Shown: positions 1 through 9,068, counted from the first letter of the stretch. The stretch is 64,000 nucleotides of DNA from Chryseobacterium sp. MFBS3-17 (GCF_020687745.1 NZ_JAJEWK010000008.1:62001-126000), one strand, 5' to 3'. The notes: generated by a model from the sequence alone, not told the origin. Translations and numbers: made by a program.

Positions 1-1
1 C

Positions 2-895
2 GGGCATAATATTATTCTCATCGGGCCTCCGGGCAGTGGTAAAACCATGCTCGCCAAGAGAGTGCCCAGTATTTTGCCTCCGTTTACCCTGAAAGAAGCG
101 CTGGAAACTACCAAAATCCATTCTGTGGCCGGAAAAATTGGCTCGGAGACATCTCTTATGACCGTAAGACCATTCCGCAGTCCCCATCATACGATTTCAG
201 ATGTGGCACTGGTGGGCGGGGGCAGCTATCCGCAGCCGGGAGAGATTTCACTGGCGCACAACGGCGTGTTGTTTCTGGATGAAATGCCCGAGTTTAAACG
301 CACCGTGCTGGAGGTGATGCGGCAACCGCTGGAAGACCGGGTGGTCACCATTTCCAGAGCTAAGTTTACGGTGAATTATCCGGCGAGTTTTATGCTCGTG
401 GCCAGTATGAATCCCAGCCCCAGCGGCTATTTTCCGGATGATCCCAATAACACTTCCACCGCGTTTGAAATGCAGCGCTATATGAACCGCCTCTCGGGTC
501 CGCTTCTGGATCGCATTGATATTCATGTGGAAGTGCAAAAAGTGGAATTTGACCAGTTGGCTGACCGGCGGAAGGGCGAGAACAGTCTGGCCATCCGTGA
601 GCGGGTAATGCAGGCACGCGAACGACAGAACGAACGCTATAAAGATTTGGAAATCAGTTATAATGCACAGATGGGACCTAAGGAAATAGAGCGCTTCTGT
701 GAACTGGATGACGCTTCGTCTGCACTCATCAAAACCGCTATGGAAAAACTGAATCTTTCGGCCAGGGCCTATGACCGGATTCTGAAAGTGGCCCGTACGA
801 TTGCAGATCTGGAGGGCGAAGAGCACATTGGCAGCAGCCAGATTGCAGAGGCGATTCAGTACCGGAGTCTGGACCGTGAATTCTGGAATGTCTGA
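2..895 (+). CDS. comM: ComM/YifB-type AAA+ ATPase (Mg-chelatase-like), 5' end missing
   Basis: This is the C-terminal part of the ComM/YifB family, a hexameric AAA+ helicase that promotes branch migration when single-stranded transforming DNA is integrated. The reading frame is open from base 2, so the gene starts outside the window. Walker A GPPGSGKT is at bases 23-46, followed by the Walker B-like LFLDEMPEF and the sensor block [12 protein letters not shown]. In proteobacterial ComM that sensor block is usually Cys-rich (NPCPCG); here Ser replaces Cys. The C-terminal Mg-chelatase-type domain ends in [19 protein letters not shown] and REFW, which is typical of the family. dprA, another transformation gene, lies about 12 kb downstream. 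The family call is firm; the N-terminal Lon-like domain cannot be seen here. Confidence 0.93.
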   Translation, partial: GHNIILIGPPGSGKTMLAKRVPSILPPFTLKEALETTKIHSVAGKIGSETSLMTVRPFRSPHHTISDVALVGGGSYPQPGEISLAHNGVLFLDEMPEFKRTVLEVMRQPLEDRVVTISRAKFTVNYPASFMLVASMNPSPSGYFPDDPNNTSTAFEMQRYMNRLSGPLLDRIDIHVEVQKVEFDQLADRRKGENSLAIRERVMQARERQNERYKDLEISYNAQMGPKEIERFCELDDASSALIKTAMEKLNLSARAYDRILKVARTIADLEGEEHIGSSQIAEAIQYRSLDREFWNV

Positions 896-997
896 AATGA
901 ATACCGTTATTGGTGAAACCAATGAAACCGAGGCGTATAATTTCACAAAAAAACTTACTTTTAGCCCTACCTAATATTCAGTTTAAAATCCATTTTT

Positions 998-1339
998 ATG
1001 CAAGACATGAATGTACATGATATGATTTACTTTCAGATGAATCATTTTATCACGAAAACCATTAACCAGAATTCTGAAATCACTTTGAGCAAGCTCGTGG
1101 AAATCGCGTCATGGGTGAGTGCCTATACCATCCGCCAGCGGCATTTGCAAAACGGCAGTATTTCTGAAGACGAAATGCAGATGGTGCTGGGCGCTGTGGG
1201 CAATTTCGGCCATGAGAATTTTCCGGATGCTTTCACTCAGGAGCAGTTTGCAGAGGTTTCTGCCAAAGCGCTGGAGCTCCTGAAGACGCCTACTTTTGAC
1301 GAGGATGCTCCGCAGTATTTCGGACAGTATTACAGATGA
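998..1339 (+). CDS. Small hypothetical protein (113 aa)
   Basis: I do not recognise this protein. It is soluble-looking, acidic and probably helical, with no signal peptide, membrane segment or metal motif. It begins MQDMNVHDM and ends in an aromatic tail, QYFGQYYR. The central part (SEDEMQMVLGAVGNFG) resembles a helical bundle. It starts 102 bases after comM on the same strand, and a strong bidirectional terminator follows its stop. The upstream stretch contains TACTTTTA, one base off the Bacteroidota -7 consensus, so it may have its own promoter. Its length and clean ending at a terminator suggest a real gene rather than a chance frame. The antisense frame over it lacks any recognisable feature. 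Confidence 0.7.
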   Translation: MQDMNVHDMIYFQMNHFITKTINQNSEITLSKLVEIASWVSAYTIRQRHLQNGSISEDEMQMVLGAVGNFGHENFPDAFTQEQFAEVSAKALELLKTPTFDEDAPQYFGQYYR

Positions 1340-1370
1340 TTTCAGTGATCTGATTTGTCCTATAGTGAAT

Positions 1371-1401
1371 AAAAAAACCGGAAGCATTGCCTCCGGTTTT
1401 T
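1371..1401. terminator. Bidirectional intrinsic terminator
   Basis: The stem AAAACCGGA pairs with TCCGGTTTT around a short loop, with A-runs on one side and T-runs on the other. It lies between the 113-aa gene and the convergent S46 peptidase and can serve both. Confidence 0.85.
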
Positions 1402-1424
1402 CTGTGTAAACTCGTTTCAGAGTT

Positions 1425-3605
1425 CTATCTTTTCTTTGCGTTCAGCACGCTGCCTTTTACAGGTTTTGGATGCTCGTCGGTTACAAAGGTCATTTCTTCT
1501 ACCAGCCTTTTGGCACCGGCATATTTATCAATTACCCACATCACAAAGCGGATGTCCACGTTAATGGTCTTCTGGAATTCCGGCTCGAAAACCACATCTC
1601 CGGACAGCGCTTCAGAGTTTCCGTCGAAAGCAATCCCGATGAGGTACCCGTCTGCATCAATCACCGGAGAACCGGAATTACCACCTGTAATATCATGATT
1701 GGTGAGGAAGTTTACCGGCATGTGACCGGCCGCATCTGCGTAGATTCCATAGTCACGCATGGCGTGCATGTCCATCACTTTTTTCGGGAGGTCAAATTCC
1801 TCATCTCCTTCCTTGTATTTGTTGACCAGTCCCTGCATATCGGTATAATAATTGTCGGTAATGCCGTCATAGTTTCTGTCTTCTCTCATAGGCAGACGGT
1901 CTACAGATCCGTAGGTCATTCTCATGGTACCGTTGGCATCCGGATAGAATACTTTTTCCGGGAACGCTTTTCTGTAACCATCGAGTAATAAACGGTTGTT
2001 TTTCGCAAAATTGGCATCTACTTTTTCATATCGGGTAATCAGGCCGCGTGCATCGGTAATATACGCATTGGCAAACCTGTACATCGGGTCCGCATCCAGT
2101 TTCAGTTTGTCAGGATTCAGCATGAAGTTAACGGCAGAGGCTTTATTGGCAAAAACAGATCCGTGCGCCTGCAGGGAAAGGGTAGATGCATCTACTTCCA
2201 TTAATGTTCTGGAAGCATCTGCTCTGTTTACTTTTTGCTGATAAAGGTTGACCAGGGAGTTGATCATTTCCCCTTCCAGTTCTGCATCAAAATTCCCATA
2301 CATTTCATTGATAGCTTCTTCTACCTGAGGCCTCATCTTGATACGGTTTGCCAGATCCTGATCTGCATACACTTTAAACAGTGCACCCAAACGGAACGGA
2401 ATGGTAATGTATTTGGTGTTCATCTGCAGAATTCCTCCATAGCTTCTTTCTACGTTTCTGTTAGAAATCTGCTTATAATATACATCAATATTCGGCAGTA
2501 AACCGCTGTATTCGCTATTGCCCGGTAAGTAGGACCAGTCACTGAATTGGGATTCTTCTTTCTTTTTTTCCAGAATGGTTCCGTTCTGCACGATGGCGTC
2601 TATGGTTCCCTGTCTGTTTTTCCAGTAATTGGCTACATTGGCGTACTGCGAAGCGTAGTTCAGTTGGGTGGCCTTATTGCGGTCCATGTATTTTTTCATG
2701 ACTTTCATGGCGACATCAGAAGCATCTACCCATGCCGGATAATCTTTGCTGATGAGCTGTGCAATTCCGTACGAAGTCATGTAACGGTTGGTACGTCCCG
2801 GGTAGCCCAGAATCATGGAGAAATCTCCGGGTTTATATCCTTTCAGGGATACCGGCAGGTGGTGCTTGGGTTTCAAAGGTACATTTTTCGGGTCGTATTC
2901 TGCCGGATTGCCCTTGGCATCAGCATACACGCGGAATACCGCGAAATCTGCAGTATGTCTTGGCCATTCCCAGTTATCGGTATCGCCTCCGAATTTACCC
3001 AGAGCGGAAGGAGGAGCCCCTACCAGACGGATATCTTTGTAATCCTGATATACGAAATAATAAAATTCGTTTCCATTAAAGAAGTCTCTGACCACCACGG
3101 TGTATTTTCCGTTTTCAGAATTTTCTTTCTGGATGGCTTTATATTCTGCATCAATGATTGCTTTGCGCTGGTCGGCAGTCATCTCATTGTTCAGTTTGGA
3201 ATTGATTCTTTGGGTGGCGTCATCCATCCGCACCAGGAATCTTACATAAAGATCTTTGGCATTAAACTCATCTGCCGGCTTCAGTGCCCAGAAACCGTTT
3301 TTCAGGAAATCTTTTTCGGGGGTAGAAGCGTCGGCAATGGCATCATAACCACAATGGTGATTGGTAAAAATCAGTCCCTGATCCGATACGATTTCGCCGG
3401 TGCAGAAGCCGCCAAAACTTACGATGGCATCTTTCAGTGAGGAGTTGTTTACGGAATAGATTTCTTCCGGAGTCAGACGCAGTCCTTGCTTCTGCATATC
3501 TACGCCGTTTAATCTTTTAATGAGCATCATGAGCCACATTCCCTCGTCGGCCTTCATTTGTGCAAAACTCAAAAGGAATGTAAATAGTAGAAATATTCTT
3601 TTCAT
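1425..3605 (-). CDS. S46 family dipeptidyl-peptidase, DPP7-type
   Basis: This is a periplasmic serine exopeptidase that removes dipeptides from peptide N-termini and feeds amino-acid catabolism. The 726-aa length is typical of S46. A signal peptide (MKRIFLLFTFLLSFAQMKA) is followed directly by the mature DEGMWL start used by this family. The catalytic His is in TNHHCGY (about residue 84), the Asp region is GGDTDNWEWPRHTADF, and the nucleophile is Ser644 in GGNSGSP. The residue 18 positions after the nucleophile, which sets P1 preference, is Gly (AFDGN). By the published DPP7/DPP11 distinction this predicts hydrophobic rather than Asp/Glu P1. A close paralogue lies just upstream, with its own terminator between them. 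The C-terminus carries a 17-residue basic tail absent from that paralogue. Confidence 0.93.
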   Translation of the reverse strand: MKRIFLLFTFLLSFAQMKADEGMWLMMLIKRLNGVDMQKQGLRLTPEEIYSVNNSSLKDAIVSFGGFCTGEIVSDQGLIFTNHHCGYDAIADASTPEKDFLKNGFWALKPADEFNAKDLYVRFLVRMDDATQRINSKLNNEMTADQRKAIIDAEYKAIQKENSENGKYTVVVRDFFNGNEFYYFVYQDYKDIRLVGAPPSALGKFGGDTDNWEWPRHTADFAVFRVYADAKGNPAEYDPKNVPLKPKHHLPVSLKGYKPGDFSMILGYPGRTNRYMTSYGIAQLISKDYPAWVDASDVAMKVMKKYMDRNKATQLNYASQYANVANYWKNRQGTIDAIVQNGTILEKKKEESQFSDWSYLPGNSEYSGLLPNIDVYYKQISNRNVERSYGGILQMNTKYITIPFRLGALFKVYADQDLANRIKMRPQVEEAINEMYGNFDAELEGEMINSLVNLYQQKVNRADASRTLMEVDASTLSLQAHGSVFANKASAVNFMLNPDKLKLDADPMYRFANAYITDARGLITRYEKVDANFAKNNRLLLDGYRKAFPEKVFYPDANGTMRMTYGSVDRLPMREDRNYDGITDNYYTDMQGLVNKYKEGDEEFDLPKKVMDMHAMRDYGIYADAAGHMPVNFLTNHDITGGNSGSPVIDADGYLIGIAFDGNSEALSGDVVFEPEFQKTINVDIRFVMWVIDKYAGAKRLVEEMTFVTDEHPKPVKGSVLNAKKR

Positions 3606-3693
3606 TGGGTAAAATTATTTTGCGTTGCTAATGTAGTGATTTTTTTCAAAAAACAGATGTGCCGCCGCCGGCGCTTGCTTTCTTCATGTTCAT

Positions 3694-3725
3694 AAAAAAA
3701 CCACCGGCTGAGCGGTGGTTTTTAT
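3694..3725 (-). terminator. Intrinsic terminator between the S46 paralogues
   Basis: AAACCACCG pairs with CGGTGGTTT around GCTGAG, with A/T runs on both flanks. It sits just downstream of the second S46 gene on the minus strand and separates its transcript from the next copy. Confidence 0.85.
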
Positions 3726-3741
3726 AAACGGTAAACGTTTC

Positions 3742-5877
3742 TTATTTTACAATGGTCATCTCCTGCAGCAGGTGTCCTGCACCGGAGAGCTTATCAATTA
3801 CCCACAACACAAAACGGGAATCTACGTTGATGGTTTTCTGCCAGTCTTCCTCAAATACAATATCACCGGAAAGTGCTTCAGAGTTGCCGTCGAATGCCAG
3901 ACCTATCAGTTCTCCGTTTCCATTCATAATGGGCGACCCGGAGTTTCCACCGGTAATGTCATTGTCTGAAAGGAAGTTCACCGGCAGGTATCCTGCGGCA
4001 TCAGCGTACTGTCCGTAGTCTCTTTTTGCGGCCAGATCCAAAAGTTCCTGCGGTAGGTCGAACTCTTCATCGCCTTTTTTGTATTTGGCTACCATTCCGT
4101 CAATATCTGTATAGAAATTGTTCTTTACCCCATTATAATCTCTGTCTTCTCTGAAAGGCAGTGTGGTGATTTTACCGAAGGTAATCCGCATGGTAGAATT
4201 GGCATCCGGATAGAATTCTGTTTTAGGATTGGATTTTCTGAGGCCATCAAAGAACAGTCTGTTATTATGGCTGAAACGGTCATCTTCTACGGTATATCTT
4301 TCTGCCAGAGCTCTTGAGTCCTTGGTGAAACCATTGGCAATCTTTAGAAGTGCATCGTTGTTCAGTTGTGCCGCATCCGGCTTATTCAGAAACTGCATCA
4401 TGGAAGTTTTGGTGGCAAAAATTGAATTTTTGGCTACATCATCCAGCAATGCAGGGTTGATGGTCTGCAAGTGAGGAGACGCTGCTTCGTTGCGAACTTT
4501 TGCACGGTACAGGCTCACCATTTCTTTCAGCATTTCCTGTTCCAGCGCAGGATTAAATTTCGCATAGCTGGTTTCAATGCGCTCTGAAATCGTCTTCTTC
4601 AGATCTGCTTTTTTGGCAGCATCGGTTTCATCCATATAATTTTTAAACATGGAAGAGAAATTGGTGGCATAGGCCAGATATTTTGCATTTCTGGTCATCT
4701 GCGCAGCATAGTTGCGTTCTATTCCTTTGGAAGAAGTGGTTTTATAGTACGCAGCCATTTCGGGCAGCACATTTCCGTACAGGTCTTTGTTGTCAGACTT
4801 GTTTGCCCATTCCTGGTATACCTGTTCAACTTTTTTCTTGTCTTCGATGGTGCCGTTCTTGTGAACGGATTCTATGGTTCCTTGTCTGTTTTTCCAGTAG
4901 TTGGCTACGGATGCGTACTGGGATGCATAGTTCAGCTTGGTAGCCTGATCGCGGTCCATATGCTTTTTCAGCACATCCATTGCTGTTCTGGAGGCATCTA
5001 CCCAACCCGGATAATCTTTATTGACCAGCTGGCTGATTCCATAAGAGGTCATGTACCGGTTGGTACGTCCGGGGTATCCTACAATCATGGCCATGTCGCC
5101 CGGTTTGAAGGACTTGATGGAAATAGGAAGGTGATGTTTCGGTTTCATAGGAACATTGCTCGGAGAATACTCCGCCGGATTACCGTTGGCATCTGCATAT
5201 ACCCGGAATACGGAGAAGTCACCGGTGTGTCTCGGCCATTCCCAGTTGTCTGTATCACCACCGAATTTACCCACCGAATTTGGCGGAGTTCCTACCAGAC
5301 GTACGTCTTTGAAATCCTGATATACGAAGTAATAGAATTCATTTCCGTTAAAGAAATCCCGTACCACCACGGTATATTTGCCGCTTTCAGCATTTTCGGA
5401 CTGTATTTTTTTATATTCGGCGTCTATAATGTCTCTTCTTTCTTTGGCCGGCATTTCATTGTTCAGCAATGCATTGATGCGGGCGGTAACATCGTCCATG
5501 CGTACCAGAAAGCGTACGGAAAGTCCTTTGGCCGGAATTTCTTCGCTTTTGTTCATGGCCCAGAAACCATTGGTAAGGTGGTCTTTTTCCGGTGTGGAAA
5601 GTGCTGCAATCTGTCCGTAACCACAGTGGTGGTTGGTAAAGAGCAGACCTTCGCGGCTCACCATTTCTGCAGTACAGCCGCCGCCAAATTGTACGATGGC
5701 ATCTTTCAGACTGGCATTATTCACAGAATAAATTTCTTCAGGGGTCAGTTTCAGGCCTTTCTTTTGTAAATCCTGACCGTTTAATCTTTTAATCAGCATC
5801 ATCAGCCACATGCCTTCATCTGCCTTCATCTGTGCGAAGGACAACATAAAAGTGCACAGTAAAAAAATCTTTTTCAT
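3742..5877 (-). CDS. S46 family dipeptidyl-peptidase, DPP7-type (second copy)
   Basis: This 711-aa paralogue of the neighbouring gene has the same architecture: a signal peptide (MKKIFLLCTFMLSFAQMKA), the DEGMW mature start, catalytic His in TNHHCGY, the GGDTDNWEWPRHTGDF block and Ser646 in GGNSGSP. The specificity position is again Gly in AFDGNSEALSGD, so both copies look DPP7-like. The two proteins are near-identical around the active site. They diverge strongly in the middle helical domain (about residues 350-520), which caps the substrate cleft. A divergence in S2 or dipeptide-length selection is therefore more likely than redundancy, but this is inference. Tandem duplication explains the arrangement. 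No TAnnTTTG element was seen upstream. Confidence 0.93.
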   Translation of the reverse strand: MKKIFLLCTFMLSFAQMKADEGMWLMMLIKRLNGQDLQKKGLKLTPEEIYSVNNASLKDAIVQFGGGCTAEMVSREGLLFTNHHCGYGQIAALSTPEKDHLTNGFWAMNKSEEIPAKGLSVRFLVRMDDVTARINALLNNEMPAKERRDIIDAEYKKIQSENAESGKYTVVVRDFFNGNEFYYFVYQDFKDVRLVGTPPNSVGKFGGDTDNWEWPRHTGDFSVFRVYADANGNPAEYSPSNVPMKPKHHLPISIKSFKPGDMAMIVGYPGRTNRYMTSYGISQLVNKDYPGWVDASRTAMDVLKKHMDRDQATKLNYASQYASVANYWKNRQGTIESVHKNGTIEDKKKVEQVYQEWANKSDNKDLYGNVLPEMAAYYKTTSSKGIERNYAAQMTRNAKYLAYATNFSSMFKNYMDETDAAKKADLKKTISERIETSYAKFNPALEQEMLKEMVSLYRAKVRNEAASPHLQTINPALLDDVAKNSIFATKTSMMQFLNKPDAAQLNNDALLKIANGFTKDSRALAERYTVEDDRFSHNNRLFFDGLRKSNPKTEFYPDANSTMRITFGKITTLPFREDRDYNGVKNNFYTDIDGMVAKYKKGDEEFDLPQELLDLAAKRDYGQYADAAGYLPVNFLSDNDITGGNSGSPIMNGNGELIGLAFDGNSEALSGDIVFEEDWQKTINVDSRFVLWVIDKLSGAGHLLQEMTIVK

Positions 5878-5918
5878 AAAGTAAAATTAATTGGCCGCAA
5901 TTTACTCAATTTTTGGCG

Positions 5919-5926
5919 TAAATTTG
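5919..5926 (+). promoter_or_regulatory. TAnnTTTG -7 element of the META gene
   Basis: TAAATTTG matches the Bacteroidota -7 consensus and lies 24 bases before the start codon of the META-domain gene. No clear -33 TTTG is seen. Confidence 0.5.
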
Positions 5927-5950
5927 GCTGAATACCCCTAAAAAGTCCCC

Positions 5951-6385
5951 ATGTCTTCAAATGCTGTCCTGAAAGTGATTTCCCTGCTGTCCGTAGGTTT
6001 TCTTTTACAATGTTCATCTGCTGCAAAGCCTGAAGGGCTGAACCGCCAGTGGATGATGATTTCTTTTAAAGATTATCAGAAGGATTTTCTGGTGAAGAAC
6101 AAAGCGTCCCTGGATTTAAGTGCTTATCCGTCAGAACATCAGACCTACCACGCCTACATGGGCTGCAATCAGATTAGGCTGCAGGCGTCATTTGGTGCAG
6201 ATCAATCGGTGAAAGCTGGTGATATCAGCGCTACCATGAGGTATTGTGATGATAATGAATCGCTGGAGAATCGGTTTATATCAGAATTTCCGGCCGTGAC
6301 GCGCTTCAAGGTAGAAGGACATTTCCTCACGCTTTCAGATGAATCCGGCGATGAAATGAAATTTGTAGCAGCAGACTGGGACTAA
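5951..6385 (+). CDS. META-domain lipoprotein
   Basis: This is a 144-aa envelope lipoprotein of the META/HslJ-like family, whose precise role is unknown; relatives are linked to stress or antibiotic tolerance. The N-terminus is a lipoprotein signal with lipobox SVGFLLQC (Cys about residue 21). The family-typical parts are the Trp-containing first strand (LNRQWMMISF), the MGCNQIRL block and a C-terminal LTLSDESGDEMKFV strand. Two further Cys (in MGCN and MRYCDD) match the usual META positions. It is divergent from the S46 pair and 14 bases ahead of a SemiSWEET gene, so it may be co-transcribed with that gene. Confidence 0.8.
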   Translation: MSSNAVLKVISLLSVGFLLQCSSAAKPEGLNRQWMMISFKDYQKDFLVKNKASLDLSAYPSEHQTYHAYMGCNQIRLQASFGADQSVKAGDISATMRYCDDNESLENRFISEFPAVTRFKVEGHFLTLSDESGDEMKFVAADWD

Positions 6386-6399
6386 AATATATTTATCCT

Positions 6400-6666
6400 A
6401 TGGAACTGAATCCTGAAATCATTGGTTTTGTGGCGGGTGGTCTCTCCTCCGCATTATTTATTCCGCAGATTATTAAAATTTTCAGAGAAAAATCTGCTGA
6501 AGAAATCTCGCTGCTAACCTGTATTATTGGGGTCATCAGTTCGGGGCTTTGGCTCTGGTACGGAATCATCCAGGATCATATTTCCATGATGGTGACCAAC
6601 AGCATTGCCATTGCAGCAACAGTTCTGCTGGTAATTCTGAAACTGATGTACTCAGAAAAAACTTAA
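6400..6666 (+). CDS. SemiSWEET family sugar transporter (PQ-loop)
   Basis: This 88-aa inner-membrane protein has three predicted helices, the single triple-helix bundle of a SemiSWEET that dimerises to move sugars. The PQ-loop motif is in LFIPQIIKIFREKSAEEIS (about residues 20-38). The second helix contains SGLWLWYGI, with the aromatic substrate-pocket residues, and the third is MVTNSIAIAATVLLVILKL, with the conserved Asn. The length is right for the family (about 85-100). The substrate cannot be read from sequence. It follows the META lipoprotein closely and ends at the promoter of hflX. Confidence 0.88.
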   Translation: MELNPEIIGFVAGGLSSALFIPQIIKIFREKSAEEISLLTCIIGVISSGLWLWYGIIQDHISMMVTNSIAIAATVLLVILKLMYSEKT

Positions 6667-6671
6667 TTTTG
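6664..6671 (+). promoter_or_regulatory. TAnnTTTG -7 element of hflX
   Basis: TAATTTTG begins in the stop codon of the SemiSWEET gene and lies 28 bases upstream of the hflX start. It is one possible hflX promoter; no -33 TTTG was found. Confidence 0.45.
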
Positions 6672-6699
6672 TACTACCTTTAACAGATAAAAAGAATTT

Positions 6700-7914
6700 A
6701 TGCTCGAAAATAAAGAACATCAATATGAAGATGCGGTGATTGTGGGACTCATTACCCAACACCAGGACGAAGATAAGCTAATAGAATATATGGATGAACT
6801 GGAGTTCCTGGCACTTACGGCCGGTGCTACAGTAGTCAAAAGATTTACCCAGAAATTGTCCCAGCCCGATCCCAAAACCTTCATTGGAAGCGGAAAAGCA
6901 CAGGAGGTCCGGGATTATGTAAAGGAAAATAATATAGGAACCGTCATTTTTGACGATGAACTGTCTCCCTCTCAACTTAAAAATCTGGAACGGGAAATTG
7001 AAGTGAAAATCCTGGATAGAACCAATCTTATTCTGGATATTTTTGCCCAAAGAGCCCAGACTTCATACGCCCGCACCCAGGTAGAACTGGCACAGTATCA
7101 GTATCTGCTGCCCAGACTGACCAGAATGTGGACCCACCTGGAAAGACAGAAAGGGGGAATCGGAATGCGTGGTCCCGGTGAAACTGAAATTGAAACCGAC
7201 CGCCGGATCATCCGGGACCGGATTTCATTGCTCAAGGATAAACTGAAGGTGATAGACAAACAGATGTCTACCCAAAGACAAAACCGGGGCAAGATGGTGC
7301 GTGTGGCATTGGTGGGTTACACCAACGTGGGAAAATCTACCCTTATGAATGCCATTTCTAAATCTGAGGTTTTTGCAGAAAATAAGCTTTTTGCCACTCT
7401 GGATACCACCGTACGGAAAGTAGTCATCGGAAATCTGCCTTTTTTGCTCACCGATACGGTGGGCTTTATCCGCAAATTGCCCACGCAACTGGTAGAAAGT
7501 TTTAAATCTACGCTGGATGAAGTTCGCGAAGCAGATCTGCTCATACATGTGGTGGATATTTCTCACGAGAGTTTTGAAGATCATATTGCGTCCGTGAATC
7601 AGACTCTGCAGGAAATCGATGCGCATAAAAAGCCAATGATCATGGTTTTTAACAAAATAGACGATTTTTCTTATGAGAAAAAGGACGAAGACGATCTGAC
7701 ACCGGGAACGCGTAAAAATATTTCACTGCAGGAGTGGCAGAAAACATGGATGGCAAAATCCAAATTTCCCACGGTGTTTATTTCCGCACTCAATAAGGAA
7801 AATTTCCCTGAGATGAAGAAAATGATCTACGATGAGGTCCTGAAAATCCATATTTCCAGATTCCCGTACAATGATTTTCTGTTTGAGTATTATGATGAGG
7901 AAGAGGAAAATTAA
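6700..7914 (+). CDS. hflX: GTPase HflX
   Basis: HflX is a ribosome-associated GTPase that splits or rescues stalled 70S ribosomes, chiefly under heat or antibiotic stress. The 404-aa protein has the HflX N-terminal domain with the glycine-rich segment GIGMRGPGETEIETDRR, then the GTPase domain: G1 GYTNVGKST at residues 206-214, G3 DTVGFI, G4 NKID and G5 SAL. The family helical linker (LKDKLKVIDKQM) lies between. It ends in an acidic tail (YYDEEEEN). It is monocistronic-looking, with 111 bases to the next gene. The assignment is secure. Confidence 0.97.
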   Translation: MLENKEHQYEDAVIVGLITQHQDEDKLIEYMDELEFLALTAGATVVKRFTQKLSQPDPKTFIGSGKAQEVRDYVKENNIGTVIFDDELSPSQLKNLEREIEVKILDRTNLILDIFAQRAQTSYARTQVELAQYQYLLPRLTRMWTHLERQKGGIGMRGPGETEIETDRRIIRDRISLLKDKLKVIDKQMSTQRQNRGKMVRVALVGYTNVGKSTLMNAISKSEVFAENKLFATLDTTVRKVVIGNLPFLLTDTVGFIRKLPTQLVESFKSTLDEVREADLLIHVVDISHESFEDHIASVNQTLQEIDAHKKPMIMVFNKIDDFSYEKKDEDDLTPGTRKNISLQEWQKTWMAKSKFPTVFISALNKENFPEMKKMIYDEVLKIHISRFPYNDFLFEYYDEEEEN

Positions 7915-8025
7915 TACCGCATATGGTTCATGCTCAGTAAATTATGGATGTTTCCCGGAATCTCTCTGGCACTGTGTTTTGCAAATCAGGCAACCATATG
8001 AAACCTACTGTAAATCAGGATTGTT

Positions 8026-8739
8026 ATGATTGTGCAAGAGATTTGTGAAGCCCTTCAGTTTCTGGCTAACCCGGAGAAAGCGGATTTTTATCCCCGTTTT
8101 TTTAAAGCGGGAAAAGGCGGGTATGCAGAAGGAGATCAGTTCATCGGGGTTACGGTCCCCGATCAACGAAAAATCGCAAAGGAATACTGGCAGAAAATTC
8201 CACTGGAAGCATTGTCAGAATTACTGTCCTCTCCGGTTCACGAACATCGGCACTGTGCACTGCTCATGCTCGTGAGTAAATTCGAAAAGAGCCAGGAAAT
8301 CTTTGAAAAGGAAGCAATCATTCAATTTTACCTTAATCATAAAGAATTCATCAATAATTGGGATTTGGTAGACAGTTCCTGCTACAAAATTCTCGGCCGC
8401 CATTGTTTTGAAAATGAAGACGATACTTTGCTGCGTCTGCTCGCCGCCGAGGAAAATCTATGGAGTAAAAGAATGGCCGTAGTGTCCACCATGTGGCATG
8501 TGAAGCGAGGTCAATTTGAGGTGATGAAAAATCTGGTTGTGAAAAACCTGAACCACGAACACGATCTTATGCATAAGGCCAACGGCTGGCTGCTGCGCGA
8601 AATGGGAAATAAAAATGAAACGGAACTGCTGGATTTTTTATCCCTGCATTATCGCAAAATGCCCAGAACCACCTTGCGCTACGCCATAGAAAAGCTGGAT
8701 GAGCAACTGAGGCAGGACTTTTTAAAAGGAAGACGATGA
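8026..8739 (+). CDS. DNA alkylation repair protein, AlkD-like
   Basis: This 237-aa HEAT-repeat protein belongs to the AlkC/AlkD superfamily of DNA glycosylases, which remove N3- and N7-alkylpurines without base flipping. FINNWDLVDSS places Trp112 and Asp113 where Bacillus cereus AlkD has its DNA-contacting Trp109 and catalytic Asp113. The later SKRMAVVSTMW block contains the Arg used with them. Helical repeats run through the whole length. It overlaps the following DUF6122 gene by 4 bases (ATGA). The family call is firm; substrate range is inferred. Confidence 0.9.
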   Translation: MIVQEICEALQFLANPEKADFYPRFFKAGKGGYAEGDQFIGVTVPDQRKIAKEYWQKIPLEALSELLSSPVHEHRHCALLMLVSKFEKSQEIFEKEAIIQFYLNHKEFINNWDLVDSSCYKILGRHCFENEDDTLLRLLAAEENLWSKRMAVVSTMWHVKRGQFEVMKNLVVKNLNHEHDLMHKANGWLLREMGNKNETELLDFLSLHYRKMPRTTLRYAIEKLDEQLRQDFLKGRR

Positions 8740-9068
8740 TGGAACTGATGCCGGAACTGAAAACACTGGTGCACTACTTTTTGCATTTGGTATTTCCTGC
8801 CATCATCGCACGGATCTTCTACCCGGATCAGTGGCTGAAAGCCTTTATGCTCATCCTGGCCACCATGCTGGTGGATCTGGATCATCTGCTGGCCAATCCG
8901 GTTTTTGATCCCGGGCGAAACAGTATTGGCTACCATCTGCTTCACACATGGCCCATGATCGGTCTGTATTTTCTGGGTTGTATTTTTTTGAAAGGCAATT
9001 ACCGGATCATTGCAGTGGGGCTGTTGTTTCACATGTTTACAGATTTCCAGGACTTTTATTTCTGGTAA
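8736..9068 (+). CDS. DUF6122-like small membrane protein
   Basis: This 110-aa membrane protein has three or four short hydrophobic segments and a conserved pattern of potential metal or acid residues: LVHYFLHL near the N-terminus, MLVDLDHLLANPVFDPGR in the centre, YHLLHTWP, and LLFHMFTDFQD at the end. The His/Asp pattern resembles the DUF457/YdjM-type membrane metal-dependent hydrolase fold, but that is inference. I recall this as the DUF6122 family. It overlaps the AlkD-like gene by ATGA, so the two are translationally coupled. ATG at 8739 is an equally possible start. Confidence 0.78.
   Translation: MMELMPELKTLVHYFLHLVFPAIIARIFYPDQWLKAFMLILATMLVDLDHLLANPVFDPGRNSIGYHLLHTWPMIGLYFLGCIFLKGNYRIIAVGLLFHMFTDFQDFYFW

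Noticed and set aside
2547-3440. Long plus-strand open frame of 297 codons opposite the first S46 gene
   Set aside because: It is an antisense shadow: no recognisable motif, no promoter, and the minus-strand frame encodes a complete S46 peptidase with signal peptide and catalytic triad.
4861-5769. Plus-strand open frame of 302 codons opposite the second S46 gene
   Set aside because: Same shadow in the same relative position as in the first copy, explained by the paralogy of the minus-strand genes.
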